Source of the DNA: DASVXQ01 sp046727955
GTDB lineage: Bacteria > Actinomycetota > CALGFH01
DNA: 36,913 bases
NCBI GenBank assembly: GCA_046727955.1
Contig: JBKPDO010000280.1
Location: 1 to 36,913 of the forward strand
Direction of reading: 5' to 3'
Shown here: piece after piece, positions 7,951 through 16,000 of the stretch
Numbering within the stretch: position 1 is the stretch's first letter
Layout: each line of letters opens with the position of its first letter
The notes under the pieces: model-generated
What the model was told of the DNA's origin: nothing
Databases searched by the model: none
Seen by the model: the letters and a program-made list of their open reading frames with translations, nothing else
Program-made: the position numbers and the translations under genes

Positions 7951-8268
7951 TTACTTCTTCCCGCCGAACTCGGCCAGTAGCGCGTCCTTCTGCTTGGAGC
8001 CGAGGCCCCGGATGCGGCGGGACGCCGAGATGTCGTGCTTTTCCATGATCTTGCGGGCACGGACCTTGCCCACGCCCGGCAGGCTCTCGAGCACGCTCGA
8101 GACCTTCATCTTGCCGACCGTGTCGTCCTCCTCTTTGTCGAGGACGGTCGCGAGCGTCAGGTTGCCGCTCTTCAGCTGCGCCTTCAGCTCGGCCCGCTTG
8201 CGCCGCGCCTCAGCGGCCTTCTCCAAGGCCTGCTGGCGCTGCTCGGGCGTCAGGGTTGGCAGTGGCAT
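7951..8268 (-). CDS. mihF: Actinobacterial integration host factor
   Basis: 105 aa, nucleoid-associated DNA-bending protein of the actinobacterial IHF family (mIHF / sIHF), unrelated in fold to HU/IHF. Basic N-terminal helix rich in Lys/Arg/Ala, followed by the helix-two-turn-helix-like core LPGVGKVRARKIMEKHDIS and the C-terminal RRIRGLGSKQKDALLAEF. ATG 8268 with GAGGAGG seven to eight bases upstream. It heads the gmk-rpoZ-coaBC group, its usual neighbourhood in this phylum, and is the best single taxonomic marker in the window. Confidence 0.95.
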   Translation of the reverse strand: MPLPTLTPEQRQQALEKAAEARRKRAELKAQLKSGNLTLATVLDKEEDDTVGKMKVSSVLESLPGVGKVRARKIMEKHDISASRRIRGLGSKQKDALLAEFGGKK

Positions 8269-8343
8269 GTTGCCTCCTCGTGACGTCGTACCCCAGAGCG
8301 GACGGCGCTCCCGCCCCGCCGACTGGATTGAAGAACGCGCCGG

Positions 8344-8373
8344 ATTCTACGCACACCCAGGGGGTCCTCACAA
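8344..8373 (-). promoter_or_regulatory. Probable sigma70-type promoter of mihF-gmk-rpoZ
   Basis: Minus strand: TTGTGA (8368-8373), 18-bp spacer, TAGAAT (8344-8349). The expected start point is about 8337, giving a leader of roughly 70 nt to the mihF ATG. The surrounding stretch (8269-8446) has no convincing gene and contains an AT-rich patch just after the pyrE stop. Confidence 0.6.
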
Positions 8374-8446
8374 TCCATTGGCGCAGGTCAGAACGCTCCG
8401 CTACCCAATAATTCTCCAAATCACCCCGTCAGATGAACCCTTCTGA

Positions 8447-9061
8447 TCATTTTGTCCGGTCTGCAAGCCTGCGACTGCCCAAGGACTCAGGCTCGGAACC
8501 AGACCGACACACTGGACATTCATCCGGTTCCCAGGCAGGCGCGTCGATCCTCGCCAACGAGCCGAACGGGAGTGGCAGCCGCGTCCCGCCGGGCAGCCGG
8601 TCGATGATCGTCGCCAGGCCGGTCACGCTCGCGCCGGCCGTGCGCAGCAGGTCGGCCACCTCGAGCGCCGAGCCGCCGGAGGTCACCACGTTCTCGGTGA
8701 TGAGGGCGCGCTCCCCCGGCCGCACCTCGAGGGACCGCCGCAGCGCCATCCGGCCGCCGGCGCGCTCGGTGAAGACCATACGCACGCCGAGTGCCCGAGC
8801 CGCCTCGTGCCCGATGACCACCCCGCCCATGGCAGGTCCGACCACCAGGTCGACCCGCCCGCGCCACGGCTCGACCAGCGCCCGCCCGAGCGCCTCGGCG
8901 ATCGCCGGCCACTGCAGCACCACCGCCGACTGCAGGTAGGTGTCGGAGTGCCGGCCAGACGACAGCGCGAAGTGCCCCCGCCGCAGGCCGCCGGCCTGCT
9001 CGTAGAGCCTCAGCACCGCCGCCTGGTCGAGCGTGCCATCAGGAAGCGCCGGTGCCTTCAC
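8447..9061 (-). CDS. pyrE: Orotate phosphoribosyltransferase
   Basis: Converts orotate and PRPP to OMP. 204 aa from GTG 9061, which overlaps the pyrF stop as GTGA, so the two last steps of UMP synthesis are coupled. Orotate-binding FALSSGRHSDTY near residue 28; the C-terminal CPVCRSG (Cys-x-x-Cys) and GSR match the PyrE subgroup with a terminal Cys pair. The PRPP loop reads ITENVVTSGGSALE; the usual Glu-Asp (or Asp-Asp) pair is Glu-Asn here, a notable substitution. It ends the pyrF-pyrE pair, 178 nt before mihF; no clear terminator follows. Confidence 0.93.
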   Translation of the reverse strand: MKAPALPDGTLDQAAVLRLYEQAGGLRRGHFALSSGRHSDTYLQSAVVLQWPAIAEALGRALVEPWRGRVDLVVGPAMGGVVIGHEAARALGVRMVFTERAGGRMALRRSLEVRPGERALITENVVTSGGSALEVADLLRTAGASVTGLATIIDRLPGGTRLPLPFGSLARIDAPAWEPDECPVCRSGSEPESLGSRRLADRTK

Positions 9062-9837
9062 CGGCCACCCCCCGGACCCCCCGGCAGCCCCCGCAGCGCT
9101 TCGGCGTTGACCGCCCGCGCGGCGGCGGCCGGGTCGGGCGCCCTGGTGATCGGCCGGCCGACCACCAGCAGGTCTGCCCCACCCGCCAGCGCGGCCGCCG
9201 GCGCCGCCACACGCGCCTGGTCGTCTGGACCCTGGGTCGTCCGGCCCCGACCCGGGGGGGCGCGCCCCCCCGGGTCCTGACCCATGCCGGGCTCGGCCGC
9301 GGGACGGACCCCGGGACAGACGAGCGTGACGTCCGGCCCGGCGAGCGCTCGCAGGCGGGCGACCTCCAGCGGGGAGCAGACCAGTGCTCGGCAGCCGGCC
9401 TCGAGCGCGAGGCCGGCGAGGCGCTCGGCGACCATCGACGCCTGCCCGAGGCCGAGCGCGTCGAGGTCGTCCTGATCGAGGCTGGTGAGCACGGTGACGG
9501 CAGCGATGAGCGTGCGCCCGCCGGCGGTCTCCAGCGCCGCGCCGAGCATGGCGCGGCCACCGCCGGCGTGCACGGTGAGCAGCGCGGCCCCGAGCGGAGC
9601 GAGCGCGGCCACCGCGCCCCCCACCGTGGCGGGGATGTCGTGGAGCTTCAGGTCGAGCATGACCCGGTGACCGTCCGCGCGCAGCGCCCGCACCGCCCCA
9701 GGCCCGTGCGCCCCGAACAGCTCGAGTCCCACCTTGACCATCCCGATGGAGCCCCTGGACGCCGCCGCCCACGCCCGAGCCTCCCCGAGGTGGGGGGTGT
9801 CGAGCGCAAGCACGATCGGCGACGCTGGTTGCTGCAT
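9058..9837 (-). CDS. pyrF: Orotidine 5'-phosphate decarboxylase with a repeat-derived loop insert
   Basis: Decarboxylates OMP to UMP. The catalytic Asp-Lys-Asp segment is intact (LDLKLHDIPATVGG near residue 60), as is the C-terminal ADLLVVGRPIT. 259 aa. Between CPGVRPA and DDQARV, the family's phosphate-gripper loop, about 22 extra residues (EPGMGQDPGGRAPPGRGRTT and a few more) are encoded around a perfect 28-bp palindrome. That loop is naturally variable in length, so the enzyme may still work. ATG 9837 with GGGAG upstream; overlaps pyrE. Normally this gene directly follows pyrD; here about 1.5 kb of accessory sequence separates them. Confidence 0.93.
   Translation of the reverse strand: MQQPASPIVLALDTPHLGEARAWAAASRGSIGMVKVGLELFGAHGPGAVRALRADGHRVMLDLKLHDIPATVGGAVAALAPLGAALLTVHAGGGRAMLGAALETAGGRTLIAAVTVLTSLDQDDLDALGLGQASMVAERLAGLALEAGCRALVCSPLEVARLRALAGPDVTLVCPGVRPAAEPGMGQDPGGRAPPGRGRTTQGPDDQARVAAPAAALAGGADLLVVGRPITRAPDPAAAARAVNAEALRGLPGGPGGGR
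9249..9276. repeat. Perfect 28-bp palindrome inside pyrF
   Basis: GACCCGGGGGGG followed by CGCG and CCCCCCCGGGTC is its own reverse complement. It encodes the GlyArgAlaPro-type insert of the PyrF gripper loop. The G7/C7 arms resemble those of the family A and B repeats. Confidence 0.9.
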
Positions 9838-9943
9838 CCGCTGCTCCCGCTGGTCAGGATGAGGTCCGCGGCCAGCAGAAGGTTAGCCGATCCCAGCGAC
9901 AGCGGTCGCCGGCGCCGTCACACGGCTCGCGTAAGGTAAGGCC

Positions 9944-10150
9944 ATGACCGCGACTGAAGGGCGCCGCTCGAGGAGCGACCCGGCCGCGCTCGAGGTCACC
10001 CGGCGCTTCCTGGCCGCCTCCGGCCCGGTCACTCGCGAGGACCTTAAGCTGTCCGCCCGCACCCGCCACGCCGCCGAGCGGGAAGCCGAACGCCTCGCCG
10101 GCTACTTCCCCGGCACCACCCTGGACCTCTCCTGGACGCCACCGAGCTGA
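9944..10150 (+). CDS. Small hypothetical protein (68 aa)
   Basis: I do not recognise this protein. It is 68 aa, basic in its first half (RRSRSDPAALEVTRRFLAAS), has no membrane segment, and ends LDLSWTPPS. It is read away from pyrF and toward the antitoxin gene. A TAAGGT box at 9932-9937 lies 6 nt before the ATG, the pattern of a leaderless actinobacterial promoter. Codon use looks like that of its neighbours. It could be part of the accessory patch between pyrD and pyrF or an ordinary small gene; no toxin motif is visible. Confidence 0.5.
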   Translation: MTATEGRRSRSDPAALEVTRRFLAASGPVTREDLKLSARTRHAAEREAERLAGYFPGTTLDLSWTPPS

Positions 10151-10166
10151 CGCAGCGGGTGCACCC

Positions 10167-10394
10167 TTAGTCCCGCACCTTGCGGATCTCTGTCATGGTG
10201 TCGGCGACCGTCGGACCCCTTCGCCGGTTACGGCGGGCCAGCCGCTTGACAATCTCGGCGTTAGCGGGGCGGGCGGCGAGCCGCTCGAGTTCGCCGCGGA
10301 GGTAGGCGGTCAGCGTGAGGCCGCGCTCAGCGGCCTGGGCCTCGAGTGCTCGTACGGTCGCTTCAGGAACATCTCGAACTTGAACCAGTGCCAT
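10167..10394 (-). CDS. Orphan FitA/VapB-type ribbon-helix-helix antitoxin
   Basis: 75 aa from ATG 10394, with GGAGGAACGGGACC just upstream. The N-terminal MALVQVRDVPEATVRALEAQ strand-helix and LTLTAYLRGELERLAARP are typical of FitA-like antitoxins of VapBC modules, which bind DNA as dimers and neutralise a PIN-domain RNase. The toxin gene would normally start at the antitoxin stop on the same strand. Here a GTG follows, but its frame shows no PIN acidic residues, and the opposite-strand 68-aa ORF occupies the space. So it looks like a solitary antitoxin left after toxin loss. Confidence 0.75.
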   Translation of the reverse strand: MALVQVRDVPEATVRALEAQAAERGLTLTAYLRGELERLAARPANAEIVKRLARRNRRRGPTVADTMTEIRKVRD

Positions 10395-10532
10395 GGTCCC
10401 GTTCCTCCGGGGGGTGTGGATATCGGCGAGCACCGCACATGCTCGACTTGTAACCTCCGACCATGATTCAGGGCCTGGTCAAACGATCTCGTGGCGCGGT
10501 CTTCGGGGTGTGGGCCGACTCACCGTGGAACT

Positions 10533-10566
10533 TTCATAAACTGAAGAATACGATTCACTTTATGAA
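10533..10566. promoter_or_regulatory. 34-bp dyad operator over a leaderless start
   Basis: The arms TTCATAAACTGAA and TTCACTTTATGAA are inverted repeats matching at 12 of 13 positions around an 8-nt centre. The dyad contains a TACGAT -10 box (10549-10554) and ends on the ATG of the winged-helix gene (10562), 7 nt further on. A weak -35, TGGAAC, lies 17 bp upstream of the -10. The layout suggests autorepression by the encoded DNA-binding protein. AT-rich compared with its surroundings. Confidence 0.65.
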
Positions 10567-10987
10567 GAATCCTGCACCATCGCTCGCGCCGATCCTCCGC
10601 TCGGATACCCAGGGTCGGATCCTCGCCGCTCTGCTCATCGACTCCACCCGTGAGTTGTCGCTCACCGACCTCGCGAAGCTCACTGGCGCTTCGGTTCCAA
10701 CAGTGATCCGCGAGATCGACCGCGCCGAAACTGCCCAGATAGTAAAGAGCCGCAGGATCGGAAGCGCCCGCCTCGTCCGCGCGGACACAACGCATCCCCT
10801 GCACAGACCGCTCACCCAGCTCATCACCGCAACCTACGGCCCGCCGGCCGTCATCGCGGACGCGTTCGGCAAGATCTCGGAGATCGGCTCCTACGGGATG
10901 GTGAGCTCGAGCGCATCGCGCCCAACCGAGCCATGGCCGATCGCCTGCTTGTCGAGGCGGCTTCCCATATCGGCTCAGCCCGTCTGA
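10562..10987 (+). CDS. Winged-helix regulator of an MNT-type nucleotidyltransferase, truncated
   Basis: 141 aa. The first about 100 residues form a winged helix-turn-helix (LRSDTQGRILAALL, ELSLTDLAKLTGASVPTVIR, RLVRADTTHPLHRPLTQLI), the known N-terminal part of actinobacterial HTH-nucleotidyltransferase proteins encoded next to HEPN genes. After GPPAVIADAFGKISEIGSYG the protein ends in unrelated residues. The catalytic GSxxRG...DxD nucleotidyltransferase motif is missing and the next homologous sequence is already the HEPN gene, so the NTase half appears deleted. An upstream ATG (10463) would add 33 unlike residues; ATG 10562 fits the family and the promoter. Confidence 0.75.
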   Translation: MKNPAPSLAPILRSDTQGRILAALLIDSTRELSLTDLAKLTGASVPTVIREIDRAETAQIVKSRRIGSARLVRADTTHPLHRPLTQLITATYGPPAVIADAFGKISEIGSYGMVSSSASRPTEPWPIACLSRRLPISAQPV

Positions 10988-11328
10988 TCGCCCTCACGGA
11001 CGCGGCCGGGGCCTACCAACTCGGCTACGATGCCGCCCGCAAGGCCGCCCTTGCCGTTCTTGCCGTGCAAGGACTCCGAGCCACCAGCCGCGGCGGGCAC
11101 GTGGCAATCCAGGACGCCGTGCGTGCATAGTTCGGCGGACCTGGAGGCCATCAGGTGTTTGGTAGCTTCGGCCGTCTCCGCCGTCGCCGGAATGAGAGCG
11201 AGTACCCGGAACCGGATTCACCCGCGATCACACAAGATGACGCCGACGACTGCATCCGGGTCGCCGCCACGATTCTCGACGTCGCGCAGAAGCTGCTTGG
11301 CAGCGGGAACCTCGGTCGGTACTCGTGA
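10933..11328 (+). pseudogene. HEPN-domain protein, interrupted by a nonsense codon
   Basis: In one frame from ATG 10933 the sequence reads LVEAASHIGSARLIALTDAA, YDAARKAALAVLAVQGLR and TSRGGHVAIQDAVRA, then TAG at 11128, then continues FGGPGGHQVFGSFGRLRRRR, NESEYPEP and CIRVAATILDVAQKLLG to TGA at 11326. This is a HEPN four-helix domain with the Arg/Asn-rich NESEY segment of the family. Only one C-to-T change (CAG to TAG) is needed to explain the stop. It follows the truncated winged-helix gene, so both halves of an MNT-HEPN module are damaged. It ends 8 nt from the convergent pyrD stop. Confidence 0.75.
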
Positions 11329-11336
11329 GGCTTGCG

Positions 11337-12260
11337 CTACGAGTCGGCCTTGAGGAGGGCGGGGAGCTCGGAGAGGGAGGTGAGGCGCTGGGAGTCGAGG
11401 TAGGCGCGCAGGCCCTCGGCGACCTCGGCGGTGGCGCAGGGGTTGACGAAATTGGCGGTGCCGACCTGGACCGCCGTCGCGCCCGCCAGCAGCAGCTCCG
11501 CCGCGTCCTCGCCGGTAACCACCCCGCCGACGCCGACGATCGGGACCTCCGGCATGGCGCGCGCCACCTGCCAGACGCAGCGCACCGCCACCGGGCGGAT
11601 GGCAGGGCCGGACAGCCCTCCGGTCACCGCTGCCAGCTTCGGCCGGCGGCGGTGCACGTCGACCGCCATGCCGAGCAGGGTGTTGATCAGCGTCAGGCCG
11701 TCGGCGCCCGCGTCCATCACCGCCCGGGCCACGGCAACCAGGTCGGTCACGTCGGCGGTGAGCTTGGCGAGCACCGGCTGGCGCGCCACGCGCTTGACCG
11801 CGCGCACCACTGTCGCCGCCATGCGCGGGCGGGTCGCGAACACTTCGCCCCGGCTGTCCACATTGGGGCAGGACAGGTTCACCTCGATCAGGTGGACCGC
11901 GGGCTCGCCCGCCAGGCGGTCGGCCACCCGGGCAAACTCCCTGGCGTTGCGGCCGACCACGCTCACCACCACCCGCGCGCCCGCCTCGGCCAGGAGCTGG
12001 AGGTCCCCCTGGCAGAACGCCTCGACCCCGGGGTTCTGCAGACCGATGGCGTTCAGCATGCCCGATGGCGTCTCCGCCATCCGCGGGGTGGGCCGGCCAC
12101 GGCGCGGCTCCAGGCTCACCGACTTGGTGACCACCGCGCCGACCTGCGCCAGGTCGAGGAACGCCGACATCTCACGGCCGAAGCCGAAGCAGCCGGAGGC
12201 TGCGAGCACCGGCGTCGGCAGCCCTACGCCGCACAGGTCGACTTCCAGGCTCGGGGTCAC
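11337..12260 (-). CDS. pyrD: Dihydroorotate dehydrogenase B, catalytic subunit
   Basis: Oxidises dihydroorotate to orotate with FMN, passing electrons to PyrK and NAD. 307 aa from GTG 12260, which overlaps the pyrK stop (GTGA). Class 1B features: VLAASGCFGFG, KSVSLEPRRGRPTPRM, the NAIGLQNPGV loop, and VNLSCPNVDSRG with the catalytic Cys of class 1 enzymes; the C-terminal FMN phosphate site is VGVGGVVTGEDAAE. It is the last intact gene of the main pyr operon; pyrF lies 1.5 kb further on beyond the accessory patch. Confidence 0.96.
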   Translation of the reverse strand: MTPSLEVDLCGVGLPTPVLAASGCFGFGREMSAFLDLAQVGAVVTKSVSLEPRRGRPTPRMAETPSGMLNAIGLQNPGVEAFCQGDLQLLAEAGARVVVSVVGRNAREFARVADRLAGEPAVHLIEVNLSCPNVDSRGEVFATRPRMAATVVRAVKRVARQPVLAKLTADVTDLVAVARAVMDAGADGLTLINTLLGMAVDVHRRRPKLAAVTGGLSGPAIRPVAVRCVWQVARAMPEVPIVGVGGVVTGEDAAELLLAGATAVQVGTANFVNPCATAEVAEGLRAYLDSQRLTSLSELPALLKADS

Positions 12261-13087
12261 GAGGCCATCATCTCCTCCCAGGCCACCTGAGAGGCGTCCA
12301 GCACCGGCCCCTCCGTGCAAGAGCGCGCCAGGCGCGTCGATCCGGGGTTGTCCGGGTCGGCCAGTGGCATCACGCAGGAGAAGCAGATACCTGTTCCGCA
12401 AGCCATCAGCTCCTCCACCGCCACCTCGCAGGGCACGCCCGCGGCAGCCGCCAGCCGGCTCACCGCGGCGAGCATCGGCATCGGCCCACAGGCGTAGACC
12501 ATCTCTGTGCGGGCCTGCGCCATCAACGCCGGCATCGGGTCGGTGACCACGCCGCGCTGCCCGCTGGAGCCGTCGTCGGTGGTGATCACGGTGGTGCGGC
12601 CGAGCCGCTTGGCCTCGATCGCCTTGAACAGCCGCTCGGCGGTGCTGGCGCCGACCACGAAATCGATCCGGCAGCCGCGCACGCGCAGCTCCTCCGCCAG
12701 GAAGAACAGCGGCGCGACGCCGTAGCCCCCGCCGACGAGCAGGCAGGCCACCGGCTGCTCGGGCGGGGTGAACGGGCGCCCGAGCGGGCCGAGGACGTCG
12801 ACGGCGTCGTGCGCCCGCAGCTCGGCGAGCGCTTTGGTGCCCGGGCCGACCACGTCGAAGACCAGCTCGATGCTGCCGAAGCTGGGGCCGTGGCGCTCCA
12901 CCTGATGGATCGAGAAGGGGCGGCGCAGCAGGAAGGAGCGGTCGGTGCCGGCCAGCAGGCCGACGAACTGGCCCGCCCGCGCCGCGGCGGCGGTCTGCGG
13001 CGCGACCAGGCTGAGGGTGTGGTAGGCCCCGACGCGGCGGCAGGACAGCACCTCGCACAGCTCGAGCCCGGGCCCGCGCCGGCTCAT
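12257..13087 (-). CDS. pyrK: Dihydroorotate dehydrogenase B, electron-transfer subunit
   Basis: 276 aa. Ferredoxin-reductase-like protein carrying FAD and a 2Fe-2S cluster; moves electrons from PyrD to NAD. FAD-binding LLRRPFSIHQVE (RRPxS motif) near residue 53; NAD-binding LLVGGGYGVAPLFFLAEEL near 115; cluster ligands in ACGTGICFSC and RSCTEGPV. ATG 13087 overlaps the carB stop as ATGA; its own stop overlaps pyrD. With PyrD it forms the two-subunit class 1B enzyme, unlike the single class 2 enzyme of Streptomyces and Mycobacterium. Confidence 0.96.
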   Translation of the reverse strand: MSRRGPGLELCEVLSCRRVGAYHTLSLVAPQTAAAARAGQFVGLLAGTDRSFLLRRPFSIHQVERHGPSFGSIELVFDVVGPGTKALAELRAHDAVDVLGPLGRPFTPPEQPVACLLVGGGYGVAPLFFLAEELRVRGCRIDFVVGASTAERLFKAIEAKRLGRTTVITTDDGSSGQRGVVTDPMPALMAQARTEMVYACGPMPMLAAVSRLAAAAGVPCEVAVEELMACGTGICFSCVMPLADPDNPGSTRLARSCTEGPVLDASQVAWEEMMAS

Positions 13088-16000
13088 GGCGCGCCGGCTC
13101 CAGCTCCGGCTCCGGCCCGCGTGTGGTAGGCCTGCAGGGAGCGGACGGTCAGGTCCCCCGCCTGGCGCGCCTCGATTCCCTGGACCATGGCGGCGAGTCC
13201 GGACAGGGTGGTGACGCAGGGGATGTCGGCGGCGACCGCGGCGGTGCGGATCTCGTAGCCGTCGCTGCGCGGACCCGAGCCCTGCGGGGTGTTGACCACC
13301 ACGTCGATCTCACCCGCCCGGATCAGGTCGGCGACGTTGTCGGGTCCCTCGTAGACCTTGCGGACGACCTCGACCGGCACGCCGTTGCGGCGCAGCACGC
13401 TGGCGGTGCCGGCGGTAGCCGCCAATTTGAAGCCGAGGTCGGCGAGGCGCTTGGCCGGGAGCACGATGGCGCGCTTGTCGGCGTTCCGCACCGACAGGAA
13501 GGCCACCCCTTTGGTCGGCAGCGCGCCGTAGGCGCCCTCCTGGCTCTTGGCGAAGGCGGCGCCGAAGGAGCGGTCCAGGCCGAGGACCTCACCGGTGGAG
13601 CGCATCTCGGGGCCGAGCAGCGAGTCGGCTCCGGGGAAGCGGGCGAACGGCAGCACCGCCTCCTTGACGCCGACGTGGTCGGGCGCCGGCCCCAGCACGC
13701 CGTCGGTGCTCGGCAGCATGCCATCGCGCCGCAGGTCGGCCAGGGTCCTGCCGGTCATCAAGAGGGCGGCGGCCTTGGCCACCGGCAGCCCGGTGACCTT
13801 CTCGACGTAGGGCACCGAGCGGCTGGCGCGCGGGTTGGCCTCCAGCACGTACAGCCGGTCTCCCTTGAAGGCGAACTGCACGTTGAGGATGCCGACCACG
13901 CCGAGGGCGCGGGCCAGCCGCGCGGTCGCCTCGCCCACCGTGGCGACCTGGTCCAGCCCGAGCGTGATCGGCGGCAGCACGCAGGCCGAGTCGCCGGAGT
14001 GGACCCCGGCCTCCTCGATGTGCTCCATCACCCCGCAGACCATCACCTCCCCGCGCGGGTCGCAGAGCGCGTCCACGTCGACCTCGACGGCGTCCTCCAG
14101 GAAGCGGTCGACCAGGACCGGCCGGTCCCAGCCGTTGCCGGCGGCCAGGGCCGGCGACTTCCGCAGCGCGGCGGCGTCGTAGCAGACCTCCATGGAGCGG
14201 CCGCCGAGCACGTAGGAGGGCCGCACCAGGACCGGGTAGCCGATCCGCTCGGCCACGGCCAGGGCCTCCTCGCGGCTGCTCGCCTGCCCCCAGGCGGGCG
14301 CGCCGAGGCCGCAGCGGCCGAGCACCAGGCCGAAGCGGCCGCGGTCCTCGGCCAGGTCGATCGCCTCCGGGGGCGTGCCGAGCAGGGGCACGCCGGCCGC
14401 GGCGAGGCCGTGCGCGAGCTGCAGCGGGGTCTGGCCGCCCATGGTCACGACGACGCCGGCCAGCTCGCCGCCGCGCGCCTCGGCGCGGCAGACCTCGAGC
14501 ACGTCCTCGGTGGTGAGCGGCTCGACGTAGAGGCGGTCGGCGACGTCGTAGTCGGTGGAGACCGTCTCGGGGTTGCAGTTGACCATGATGGCCTCGTAGC
14601 CGGCCTCGCGGAGCGCCTGCACCGCGTGGACGCAAGCGGTGTCGAATTCGACCCCCTGCCCGATCCGGTTGGGTCCGGAGCCGAGCACCACCACGCGCCG
14701 GCGGCCGGTGGCCGGGACCTCGGTCTCCTCCTCGTAGGTCGAGTAGTGGTAGGGCGTGGAGGCTTCGAATTCGCCGGCGCAGGTGTCGACCGAGCGGTAC
14801 ACGGGCTCGACCTGGAGCGCCCGCCGGCGGGTGCGGACCTCCCCCTCGGTGGCGCGGACGATCCCGGCGAGCTGGCGGTCGGAGAAGCCCAGCCGCTTGG
14901 CGCGCCACAGCAGGTCGCGGTCGAGGGCGTCGATGGTGCCGGCCGCGGCGATCTCGGCGCGCAGCTCGACGATGCGGGCGATGCCGTCCACGAACCAGGG
15001 GTCGATGCTGGAGGCGGCCGCGACCTCGTCCACCTCGCAGCCGAGCCGCAGGGCGCGCTCGACCGCCTGGAGGCGGTGCTCGCCAGGGATGGCGGACGCA
15101 GCGAGTAGTTGATCGCGCCCATAGGCCCGATCCATGTGGGGGGAGCTCGCTCCCCCCACGGCCCCCCAAGAGCGCCTGTGCCATGGCCGGGGGGATCCGG
15201 AGGGCTCGTCGTCGGCGCCGAGCCCGTCCGCGCCGGCCTCCAGCGAGCGGACGGCCTTCTGCAGCGCCTCCGGGAAGGTCCGGCCGATGGCCATCACCTC
15301 CCCCACCGACTTCATGCGGGTGGTGAGCGAGGGGTCGGCGCCGGGGAACTTCTCGAAGTTGAAGCGCGGCATCTTGACCACGACGTAGTCGAGGGTCGGC
15401 TCGAACGCCGCCGCGGTCTTGCCGGTGACCTCGTTGCGGATCTCGTCCAGGGTGAAGCCCACCGCGAGCTGCGCCGCCACCTTGGCGATCGGGAAGCCGG
15501 TCGCCTTGGAGGCCAGCGCGGAGGAGCGCGACACCCGCGGGTTCATCTCGATCACCACGCGGCGCCCGCTGCGCGGGTCGACCGCGAACTGCACGTTGGC
15601 GCCGCCAGTCTCGACGCCGACCGCCCGCAGCACCGTCAGGGCGTCGTCGCGCATGTCCTGGTACTCGCGGTCGGTGAGGGTCATGGCCGGGGCGACGGTG
15701 ATGGAGTCGCCGGTGTGTACGCCCATCGGGTCGAGATTCTCGATGGAGCAGACCACCACGGCGTTGTCGGCGCGGTCGCGCATCACTTCCAGCTCGAATT
15801 CCTTCCAGCCGAGCACCGACTCCTCCACCAGCACGCGGTGCACCGGGCTGGCGGCCAGGCCCTGGCGCAGCAGCTCGGCCAGCTCGTCCCGGCCGCGGGC
15901 GACGCCGCCGCCCCAGCCGCCAAGCGTGAACGAGGGGCGCAGCACCGCGGGCAGGCCGAGCTCGGCCGCGGCGGCGTCGCCCTCCTCGACCGAGCCGACC

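Noticed and set aside
9944..10166. PIN-domain toxin partner for the antitoxin
   Set aside because: The minus-strand frame after the antitoxin stop lacks the conserved Asp residues and hydrophobic first strand of PIN domains.
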